Shown: positions 34,748 to 44,029 of the stretch, one piece after another
Numbering within the stretch: the stretch's first letter is position 1
Layout of the letters: the number at the start of each line of letters is the position of its first letter
NCBI GenBank assembly: GCA_022578965.1
Contig: MU400525.1
Coordinates: 124,001-188,000, forward strand
Reading direction: 5' to 3'
Source of the DNA: Xylaria sp. FL1777
Lineage: Eukaryota > Ascomycota > Sordariomycetes > Xylariales > Xylariaceae
DNA: 64,000 nucleotides
Notes under the pieces: model-generated
What the model was told of the DNA's origin: nothing
Database searches by the model: none
What the model saw: the letters and a program-made list of their open reading frames with translations, nothing else
Translations under genes and position numbers: made by a program

Positions 34748-36316
34748 AAGGATGTACAGAAAATGATGGCCGTTGCCTTAGGGCGCGGGGTTTGGGATAT
34801 ATAAGTACCAATGCCCCTATATATTTTTAAGTAAGAAATGGTAGATGGATGTTGCTTGCTTGAATCTTGTGTTGAAGTTGTATACCAAATACCTATCTTG
34901 GTGCCTGAGAATTTGTACGGTCAAATAAGTCGGTCAAAGGAGTAGAATGTAAGCAAACATTGAAGTTCCCTACAGGTACCGTACCTATCTATATACCGAT
35001 GACGTTAGTGGTAAAAGTTTCCATGTGTTAGCGCTTTTAGCGCATTTGGCAGCCTCAATTAGGTATGTTAGGTTGTAGCTACACCGTAAATAGGTATCTA
35101 CCTGTATTGATTCAGGCTAGCGGCAACCAACGAACCCAGGTACGTACCGGAGTTTTCCCAGATTTAGACTACAGTGATCACTACATCCAAACCCTTCATA
35201 CTACATTACTTAGTGGACTATATCTAAACAGTCCCGTCAAATGTTATACCACCTACTTAACCTACTACGTACGTGTGCTGTTGGGCGGGCATGAGAAGAT
35301 ATGCGCCGTCCCCTCACAGTTCTGTAGTAACATCTTATTCTTCTTGTTTGGCCAGATGACATGTGCTGTGTTCAGAGAAAGTCGGGATCTGACCTGAGTT
35401 GGCGCAGCCAATAGTTTATTGGAAGAAGACACATGCTTCGTGTATTCTGTCAGGCTATGCCTTATTTTCCTAGATCTGCGGCATTACGCAGATAAGAAGA
35501 TGTGATCTCGATTCCGTCTGACGCTATCTTCTCGAGATATGTCTATACTGTGGGCAAATCGGAGTATCCGGGCTCTCCCCTGCAACTATGCAGCAAAGCC
35601 TCGTTTGGACGGCCCCTGGGTATTCACAAAATCCTGCTTCTTCCAATAAGGTTTATAGACGCCTTATCGCGTTTGCAGTCGAGGTCCACATCCCTGTGTT
35701 AACCCGACGGCTTCCCGGCCCTGGAAGAATGGGACAGTTGATAGAGGTACCGGCAACCTTTACAGAGAATCGATCACGATGACCTACAAGCCAATAGGAT
35801 CTGTTAGATCTGTCGTGCACAGGTAACCTCTGTTTGTATCCCCTCTTCTGTCCGCCCTTTCTGAGTGTGGTACTGCACTACGAGGACCCTGTTCGGTCGA
35901 CCATATGTCTGGCTCTGCATCTTGCCCTGTGTGTGGCATCACTGCTTCACAATTAAGTTTGGAACTGCCGTGTCTTGAGTTCAGGGGTACGAAGATACTG
36001 CTGGTCTTCAGAGTATCATCACACCCATGTAATCGCAGACTTACGACGTGTTGTCCTGAGAACTTCTGAGTTTCGCCCAAAGCGTAAATGGTCACGGGTT
36101 GCCATGGCTTACTCACTTGATCGGTCCGTTGGGCTCCTCAACAAACGCTGTATAGACAATTTTATATACATATGACAGGCCCGGCAACCTAGTGTCTCAG
36201 GACCCTAATTGCTCCGAGTCAACAGCCTCTCCGTGTATTATTCCTTATTCCTCCTCTCTGCATGTCTCTAGACCCGTTGCGCTTTTGCCTCTGTGGTGTA
36301 ATCTTAATCAAAGGAG
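34748..36316. other. Divergent intergenic region
   Basis: About 1.6 kb between the coiled-coil gene and the LrgAB-like gene. Contains TAGGTACCTAC-type tracts near 34970-34995 and 35080-35105, and short frames on both strands without domains. It presumably holds both promoters. Confidence 0.5.
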
Positions 36317-38102
36317 ATGAGTATGGCTTTGATTCAGAGGCTGTGCAAAAGCCTACAAACGCCGGCCTTGATCAAGAGGTATTCAGATGCAGCAATCGGA
36401 CTTGTACTTATTATTTGCACTCAGTTGTTGGTTGTACCAACCCAGATCGCCCTTGATCTTCATTCTGTTAATATCCCGGCATCCATTCTTGCGATGATCC
36501 TGGTGTTTTTTACGATGACTGTTGCAACCTCAGTCAATAAAGACGTTACCAAGTTCTACGACAAACATCTACGGGGACCGACCGACTTTGTCGGCAGGCA
36601 CATGTCACTTGGTTTTGTGGCATTCTTCGTCTTGCTTATTCGAGACCACGTGAAAAACTCTTTGGATATCCCAAGGTTTGCTGGCGTATTTGGTGAGTGG
36701 CAAAAATTACATGGCTGTACAAGAAGGTACACCAACTAATAAAATTATAGTCATAACAACTATCGTGAGCTACCTGTTCTCATTCTTTTTGGCGTACGGA
36801 GGATTCCACCTGGAACACCGACTTCGAAGGCCTAGACGGAATGCGGTCGACATAGAGAGCAATAATAAAACATGGCCCAGCCCATCGATTGCCTGGCCAG
36901 CTCCATCTTGTGAACGGCGGTCCAAGATAATTGATCATCTATCTCCACTAAATGAAGCGCTCTCGAAACACGAGCCGTCCATAGAAATAAACACTGTGTC
37001 TGATAGCTCAGCAGCAATATCGATCGACTTTGTGCTCCGAACTGCTCCGATATGGATTTGGCTCTTCATCCTCACTACCATTGGCCTCCCAATCTGCTTG
37101 GCTACGGGTTACATGATGCCGTTTGAGGCCGTCTGCTTCATCCTATTTTGGGTTCTGTCTATCCAATTTCAGAGATCCCTACGGTCTTCTGAGGCTCTCT
37201 CCCGGTTCCGCCGCCTGAGATCTCTTCTTCTCATATTCTGTAACCCCCTCTTGTTGACTTGGGCTCTGGCTACTGCCTACATATGGGGGAAGGCATTATG
37301 TGAAGGGAGGAACATTGACGACGTCGTCGGAGATTTCCGCCACTACAGCTCTTTAGCCAGGTGCATAATACACATCATTGAAGACCCCAACGTGCCCGCC
37401 CACCTTGGTGCCGGCGACCTAGCAGGAATCCTCCTGGATGCTGGCGTGGCATGTATGGGGTTCAAAATGTACGAGTACCGCTCGGAGCTCTGGGCTAGCG
37501 TGGGAACAGTATCCATCACATGCACGGCCCTCGCAGCCATCAACGTATTCTTGAACGTTCTCGTTGGCCACGGCCTCGGCCTCCAAGCCGAGGACGCCAT
37601 ATCCTTCGCCAGCCGATCAGCCACGCTGGCGCTGGGGATCCCCGCGATCGAGAATCTGGGCGGCAGCGCGACGCTCGCGAGCACCATCGCCATATTCAGC
37701 GGCATCCTGTTCCAGATGACGGGGGACTGGCTCTTCTCCGTGCTGCGTATCGACGATCGCGTTTCGCGCGACGCTTCGGGTTCAACAACAGCACGCCCGC
37801 CCACAGTCCCCGCCCCAACAAAACAACGTAGCTTGTCCAACAGGACAAATCCCGATGGTGGCACAGAGATAAAGGATGTCACCGATGATTGCGCCAGAAC
37901 TGACGAGGAGAGCACAATAGTCGCGGCAGGTGTGACGATTGGTATCAATGCCGCGGCAATGGGCACCGCGTATCTGATCGAGCGCGACTCGAGAGCGGTC
38001 GCGTATTCGGCATTGTCGATGATAGTGTTTGGGGCTGCGACCGTCGCACTAACAGCATTCCCGGCTGCAACGGAGACGATAGTGAAACTAACAATGGGGT
38101 AA
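36317..38102 (+). CDS. LrgA-LrgB fusion membrane protein (PLGG1-like)
   Basis: Exon 1 is 36317-36692 and exon 2 is 36751-38102, with a 58-nt intron (GTGAGT...TTATAG, phase 1), giving 575 residues. The N-terminal part (about 20-150) is LrgA-like, with helices around IPASILAMILVFFTMTVATS and the loop near RGPTDFVGRHMSLGFVAFF. A hydrophilic linker follows (about 165-215). The C-terminal part (about 395-575) is LrgB-like: SFASRSATLALGIPAIENLG, GGSATLASTIAIFSGILFQM and GTAYLIERDSRAVAYSALSM. Bacterial LrgAB affects murein hydrolase activity and pyruvate uptake; the plant fusion PLGG1 moves glycolate/glycerate across the plastid envelope. The fungal substrate is unknown. A Pro/Thr-rich insert (about 465-500) interrupts the LrgB part. 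Confidence 0.88.
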
Positions 38103-38506
38103 ATGTCCAAGATGATGGATCGATAACGCAAGATGAGAACACGATAATGGCAACGATAGGAGATGAATGACACTGTAAGGAGACGACGAGTATGGGGGAG
38201 CGGAGCTGAGCATCTGAGGTTACATATGGCATGCATTCATGATGATTTAGACGACAACTGTCATTAGGACTAGGGATAGACCCGTCATAGAGAAAATAGC
38301 TGTAAATATTTCGCTTTTTTGAAATAATAGTTCTAAAACATCTAACCAGACATATCTTTTCAGTGTGCGTCCTAAGCAAAGGTGAAGAAGAGTATTACAT
38401 GCGCTTCCCGCCGCGTACGACCATAATATCTGCTATCAGTGGTTTTTTATTTTTGGATTGGGGGGGCGCGCCTCCTCTCGCTTCTAGAATGATGACGATG
38501 TTTGAG

Positions 38507-39161
38507 CTATTCCAGACGCTCGATCAAATGTAGCCCACTAGCCGTCTCAATTACACCGCTCATCTGCCCAGGCTGGAGCGCAAAGGCGGCCTCCTCGAAC
38601 TCTTGTTGCATATCACCCTTGCCAAAATAGCCAAGGTCACCTCTTTTTCGCGCGGAACTACAGTCGCTTTCTGACATGGCTAATTCCCCTAGCGTAGTGG
38701 TGCCGGACCTGATCTTCTGCTCGTGGCCCTTAATGATGCTCATGGCATCTTCCTTAGTCCGCGTGATCTGGGCCTCGCGCCAGCTTGCTGGCCGTCGACT
38801 GTCTCGGTGCTTGACGAGTAAGTGGGCGGCACGGATCTTGCCCTCAGGGCGGGCTGTGTTGGGGCCTTGCGAAGCCGAGTGATGAGCTGCCATATACTTC
38901 TTCAGCTTCTCCGTGTCGGTCCCTTGAGGGGGCTCCCATTGCGACACTTTATCGACGGCATTAAAGTAGTACGGGAGGCTTTTGGAGTTGCTGTGGCGCA
39001 CCTCCCAAGATTGGGGCAGACCGGTCTCATCCTAGGTTAATTGTGAGTGCCTGGTCTACCATGGAGATGAGGAGTAGGAAACGGGTTGACGGGATTTCGG
39101 GGAAGTAAGGGGTATAACATAGCAGCTACAGCACAAGATATTATCGGAGATAGCTTACCAT
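38507..39161 (-). CDS. PIN1: Peptidyl-prolyl cis-trans isomerase Pin1/Ess1
   Basis: Phospho-Ser/Thr-Pro-directed prolyl isomerase of the nucleus, acting for example on the RNA polymerase II C-terminal domain. Exon 1 (39161-39159) is only the ATG; a 127-nt intron (GTAAGC...CCTAG) follows, and exon 2 (39031-38507) encodes the rest, giving 175 residues. The N-terminus is M-DETGLPQSWEVRHSNSK, a WW domain with its second Trp in SQWEPP. The parvulin domain has IRAAHLLVKHRDSRRP (phosphate-binding basic loop), TLGELAMSESDCSSARKRGD (active-site Cys), LGYFGKGDMQQEFEEAAF and the terminal SGLHLIERLE. Length fits the fungal family. Because the second exon has no Met before the WW domain, the ATG-only exon is the best start. 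Confidence 0.95.
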
Positions 39162-40186
39162 TGTTATTGGTCTACTGCGAAGCTGCTGATGATGGAATGA
39201 GAGAATGGAAGGTAATAACACGAAAAGGCCAGTTTAGATAGGTCTCTAGGCGAGGACGTTGGGCAGACACTACCAAGAATCGTAATGTTGGGGATCCGAA
39301 AGGCTGTTGATTACTCGGCTTGAGACGGTAGTTTCAGGAGTATTGCTAACTTGTATCGCGACCAACCGCGTTCAGAGCAGATTCAAAGCGCACACTACCT
39401 AGGTATACACATAGGAAGAGGAAGAAGATGCAAACCGAACTCCTGGAAGCCAGAATTTTTGGTGGGTAGTTTAAGAGACAAATGACGAAATGCAGCACTG
39501 ACTGCAAGCAACTGCAAGCGATCCTGGGGATCACGCGGTGACAACGACTGGCTACCCCGGTTGATGGGAGCTTGGTTGTGGGTGGTGGATCGTGGATGGT
39601 TGATGCGGGGCAACCGTGGAATGTGGAATGAATAATGAATAGCTGCTGACCTGGGAGCTTCTGCTGGGAGCTAGAGGACAGGACAGCTAGAGGACAGGAC
39701 AGCTAGAGGACGCCAAGTTACACATTACCTAACCCGTGCCATTGTTGGAGTGGGGCTGACTCTCGGCGCTCGGACACGGCACGCCTGGCTGACCTGGCCG
39801 ACAAGGAGCACGTGCCAACATACTGGCGCTTCTTTGTTTTCCGAATTTCCACCGAGTTCTGACCCCGCTACAGTACCTAGGGCGGCCCACAATGGCTCCA
39901 CGCCTCCTAGGCAGCTTTCGGTACCTAGGCAGGTAGGCACGCCTGACCCATCCATCCCTATTTGGTCGCGTCAAATCCACATTTTAACTATCGTCATCAT
40001 CCTCCGTCTACAGACCGCAACATAGAACATAGGTAGGCACCATCGCAGAACGACTTCTGCCGGCCGACTCGTACTAGAGTAGACAGCGTCACGGCCGACG
40101 TTCTTGGCTTCGTCCCGACACGCATCATCGCAAGCTGCGCCATTCACCACTCGGTGGTTGGCCGCCTACTTACCTACCTACCAACC
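39162..40186. promoter_or_regulatory. Divergent promoter of PIN1 and RPB9
   Basis: About 1 kb between two divergent genes connected with RNA polymerase II: PIN1/ESS1 (a CTD isomerase) and RPB9. It holds the 16-bp repeat and CCTAGG/ACCTACCTACC tracts (39870-39940, 40168-40185), the last ending right before the RPB9 ATG. Co-regulation is inference. Confidence 0.4.
39669..39711 (+). repeat. 16-bp direct repeat, 2.7 copies
   Basis: Unit AGCTAGAGGACAGGAC occurs twice exactly, plus an 11-bp partial third copy, in the region upstream of PIN1 and RPB9. Confidence 0.9.
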
Positions 40187-41406
40187 ATGGCGACACCACA
40201 GTCCACGGCTTCCGGCGATGCTCCTAAGAACAGCCTCGAGCAAATCACTTTCCGCTTCTGCTCCGAGTGTTCCAACATGCTCTATCCCAAGGAGGACGAA
40301 GACTCCCACAAGCTCATGTTCACCTGTCGCACATGCCAATACACTGAAGAGGCCACCTCGAGCTGCGTATTCCGGCACGTTCTGAATAGCGCCGCTGGCG
40401 AAACAGCCGGTGTCACCCAGGATGTTGGATCAGACCCTACGGTTTGTGGCCCTGTTTCCTCCCACTCTGATGTTCATGATGTTGCTGCTGCCACCGTTCC
40501 CACCGTTCCCACCGCTCCCACCGCTACCGATTCCACCATAGCCCTTTGTCTCAGGTGTGGTATTACTCTTCTCCATTGTGCTCGGTGTAAGGACCCTGCA
40601 TCAGTCGGCGAGTACAATGAGTGCGTACTACAAAATCCGGATTTCACTGTCCACCAGTGTCTTCGCTATGTACGCTTTGCAAATCAGTGGAAAGCCCTAG
40701 ACCAGGAAGCCCAAGCCGCCCTCGAGGAGCGATTTGTATCCTCTGGTAGCTTGAACATGCCTCGTTCGTCTGAGGAGACCATCACCCATTACCTCCCGTT
40801 CGAAATGGCGCTTGACCCTGAGGCAGATCCTCCAGAAGCTCTCGGCGTCGAACCTTCAGTCGATGACCTATACGATACTGCTAGTTGATTCTTCCCAAGA
40901 CATTTCACTATCACCTTGTGTCATATGTTCTGTCGCATGTGTCCCGCATATTCTGCATCTATGCCCTGGGAATCTCCTACACATCAGTGCTCCACTCTGT
41001 TCTGTCATACCCTCGCAATACACCGCCACCTCTATTCTCTCGGCCAGGGGGAGGAACATGGTGGACATGATGGCGTTACGGATCAAATTTAATCCTCAAA
41101 TCACCGCTCTTATGACACTTCAGCGCAGCGCAGTACCTAGCTTGAGCATGCATGCTTCGTGTACCCTCGTGACGAATTATGGTGCTGACGTTTCGTCCTC
41201 GCCTGTATAGCTCCCGCGGTCAAACAAGACTTGTCCAGCATGTCAGCATGACGAAGCTGTTTTCTTCCAATCCCAGCAACGAAGCGCCGAGACTGGTATG
41301 GTCAGTGTCCCCACACTATTGATACTCGAGGGAAAGAACGTTGTCACTAATATTCTTGAAGAAACTCTTTTACGTGTGCTGCGAATGTGGGCACATTTTC
41401 CAGTAA
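40187..41406 (+). CDS. RPB9: RNA polymerase II subunit RPB9
   Basis: Pol II core subunit for transcription fidelity and TFIIS-stimulated cleavage. Exon 1 is 40187-40441, exon 2 is 41211-41300 and exon 3 is 41362-41406, all phase 0, giving 129 residues. The N-terminal zinc ribbon is in exon 1 (C25, C28, C47, C50; FRFCSECSNMLYP, FTCRTCQY), followed by ETAGVTQDVGSDPT. Exon 2 resumes exactly at LPRSNKTCPACQ and FFQSQQRSAETGM; exon 3 gives KLFYVCCECGHIFQ. The second ribbon cysteines are 93, 96, 121 and 124. Intron 1 is 769 nt (GTTTGT...CTGAC...TATAG), far longer than neighbours; intron 2 is 61 nt with an AAG acceptor. Unspliced reading from exon 1 stays open to 40888 (see the separate entry). Confidence 0.96.
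40442..40888 (+). other. Long in-frame open extension inside RPB9 intron 1
   Basis: From the exon 1 donor the frame continues for 148 codons plus a stop, so an unspliced transcript would encode 233 residues: the normal first ribbon plus a different C-terminus. This tail has a Thr/Pro/Ala linker (VPTVPTAPTATDST), two CxxC pairs (CLRC, then CARC), a helical part (NQWKALDQEAQAALEERF) and an acidic end (ALDPEADPPEALGVEP). A frame this long and protein-like is unexpected in an intron. It could be a retained-intron isoform, an alternative last exon, a nested gene using an internal Met, or chance. I do not recognise a homologue. Confidence 0.55.
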
Positions 41407-42059
41407 CCTCGACAGCCACGAGGTTATGGAGGAGGGGTTGTGCAGCGACTTTTGATACCACCACTGTTTTAGCTTAGATTATTGCATGAAAACTGGAGTT
41501 GGGGTCGATATTCATGAGTTCTATCCGCGTAATCATGTTACTTTGCCGTTCGTTTCTGGAGGAAATGCGGGCGGTGCCGATTCATCGGGGTTTCCCTTCT
41601 GCATGCCTTGTTTGGGCATCTCGATGCCGACTCTCACGTAACCATATCACATGTACAACAAAAAAAACTAGGGCAAGGCGTGCAGCCTGGCTGTCATGGG
41701 TACTTCGGAGCGTTGTATATTTGATTTGAGATTATAGAATGACTTCTAGATCGCAAGACAGTGGCTCATATGCCCACACACCTCTCAACGCCTGACAAAT
41801 GCTCTTTCGTATGATATATGGGGTGACATTCATATATCCTCCCACTACTCGTACAGTTTATGCCATAGTAGTCATTGACAATTGAGCCCGAACGTTAGGG
41901 GTAGTTAGAAGTAATCAATCAACCTCAGAACTTTGGACTGGTCGTTCTGGCTGGCTCAAAAGCTGCATCGTCTTTATCCGCTCTACCGAATCCCCTATCC
42001 GGATCTCATAGGCCTAACAGATATGGCCCATTGGAAGAGATATAGACCACGCGAGGCTT
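41407..42059. other. Intergenic region, convergent 3' ends
   Basis: Between RPB9 and the uL14m gene. No coding potential or repeat of note seen. Confidence 0.6.
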
Positions 42060-42689
42060 TTAAGCATGGGTAGGTGCCATACTGAGGATCTTACTCCATT
42101 TCCGCCTCCGCAGCTCGGCGCCGACGACGCCATTGACACGGGTGCCGATGGGATCTCCGGACTTGTTGATCAGGACGCAGGCGTTGTCGTCGAACCGCAC
42201 GACACTGCCGTCCGGCCGCTGCACCCTCTTCTTGGTCCGCACCACGATGGCGTGTCGGATGTCGCCCCGCTTCACCTTGTTTGCCGCCGACGCGGCGCCC
42301 ATGCCCGCATCTCTGGCGCCTCGCTGTTTCTGTACAATGGCCACGAACCGGTCACCTGTGGGAGGGAAAGCCTGTTAGCAATCCCGTAACGAGGTCATCA
42401 TGAAAGGCTGGATCGCAAAATAAGGCTGATGGGTAGGTAGTAGATGGGTACGGGTTCGACGAGATCGGGAATCCGGCTCCGAGGGCAAGGGATGACTTGA
42501 TGGCTTCGTTTCGTACCTATTGTTGCGTGTCTCTTCTGGCCGACGATGAGGGCGCATTCAACTACGGCGGCGCCCGAATTGTCGATGCAGTTCAGCATGG
42601 TCTGGCATTGGGGTCAGTTGCAGAGCTAATTGTGGTGGAGGGCGCGTCTAGAAGAAGCGGACGAGTTGTCTTACCTTTAATTGAATCAT
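42060..42689 (-). CDS. MRPL38: Mitochondrial large ribosomal subunit protein uL14m
   Basis: Component of the mitochondrial ribosome at the subunit interface. Exon 1 (42689-42675) is 15 nt, encoding MIQLK. Exon 2 is 42601-42517 and exon 3 is 42355-42060, with introns of 73 and 161 nt (GTAAGA...GCCAG; GTACGA...CCACAG). Phases agree, giving 131 residues. The protein reads through the bacterial L14 pattern: [36 protein letters not shown], then [35 protein letters not shown] and [20 protein letters not shown]. No cleavable presequence is evident, as in yeast MRPL38. The symbol follows yeast nomenclature. Confidence 0.95.
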
Positions 42690-44029
42690 CTTGGCCCGTT
42701 CTCCCCCAACACAGGGCCACGATCTGAAGTGCTCCTTGTGGTGAGTGATGGATAAGTAGGTACCTACCTTACAAGGCTCCTACTCGAAAATTTGGAGCGT
42801 GAGGATTTGATTGGACAGCAGTTGATCGCATTTCAATAGTACTTATTTATAGGTACTTTATAGAGGCTGCACCGCCACAGCTCTATCCCCTACACCCTGA
42901 CATATCTGCCTTACATAGAGTGTTTGTCGCGAGTGGTATCCCTCACTCAATGTTCTTATTTTACTTACTCTCACAGACCGCAGCGATTGAGCCCTGGAAA
43001 ACACGTAGCCTTCATGGAATCTTATTCCAGGGAATTCGTACTACCTAAGCACCTATCACATTCAATACATCTTCATTTCATGGCAGCCCTCATTTATACT
43101 GTGGCTAGTGTCTGAGATGCTCGTGGCTACTGGGTTTCTTCGTAGTAATGCTTGCTAATGAATGCCCAGTGCCTGGGTACCCACCCAAGTACACTACCGT
43201 ACTCCTGGTTCCCAGAAGTACGCTATTGGATGCATGCATTTTAGACTTCAATCCCTGTCCAATACCTATAGGTACTTACCCCAAATTGGATTAACGGGAC
43301 GGTTGACCTGCCACCCTCTTTACCCGCTTTTCTTGTATTGCATGGCTTTGGCTTTGGCTGGCGCAACTCAACAAGCCCGCTAACCTGCCCATTCCGCCGA
43401 CGTTCTCTTTCGAGTTGGTTCGTCTGTTCCTTGCTCACGGACTCTTACTCTCCTTTCTTTTCTCCTTTTCCTTCCCTCGCTCATTAACTGGGTTATCAGA
43501 CTTGCGACATTGCTTGCTGGTGTCTGCCACGGTCCTTATAATCTTTTGCAGCATCTATCATTCCAATTGCGTGCCGCTGTTCAGCTGTCCCTCCTCGCAA
43601 TCTCGCCTGCATTACTCAGGTCACATCCACTTAATCTCTGGCATGACGTGGTTTTCACAGCTGAGAACTGGGAGCTGAGAGACGCTGAACACCTCTCGAC
43701 ACCTCTCAACGCCTGAGCTTTCATACCCGTCATCAATGCTCGAGAAATCGATATATCAATCGAACTTGGATCCCGTGTGAGAGCTTCAGCCTCTTCCCGG
43801 GTATATTTTGGGTTGAACATTACATCACTGTCCTACAGCCTCACTTTGGGGTCCGGGTCCTGCTGACAACATATCTCCTCGACCGCTCCTTTCATTCTCT
43901 AGCTGATAGAAATTCGGGTTGTTCTTCTACCGTCAAATCTGGCTTCTACGCCTCATTCCTTGGTTTTTCTCGGTTTAATCCTGTTCCAACCGCCTTGTTG
44001 GCCAGTAACGAGGACCCCTGTTTGCGACA
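42690..44029. promoter_or_regulatory. Divergent region of uL14m and SET9, with long pyrimidine-rich leader
   Basis: 1.3 kb between divergent genes. From about 43390 to 43500 the plus strand is strongly T/C-rich (TTTCTTTTCTCCTTTTCCTT), a typical leader or start-site feature of the downstream SET9 gene. Short TAGGTACCTACC tracts lie near 42757-42770. Small frames here have no domain content. Confidence 0.45.

Noticed and set aside
37343..38236. 297-codon minus-strand frame
   Set aside because: Antisense shadow of the LrgB-like exon, with no domain or signal.
40187..40888. A divergent RPB9 paralogue with a novel C-terminus as the main gene product
   Set aside because: The canonical second zinc ribbon was found in two further exons (41211-41300 and 41362-41406), so the normal RPB9 is complete. 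The open extension is reported as an intronic feature instead.
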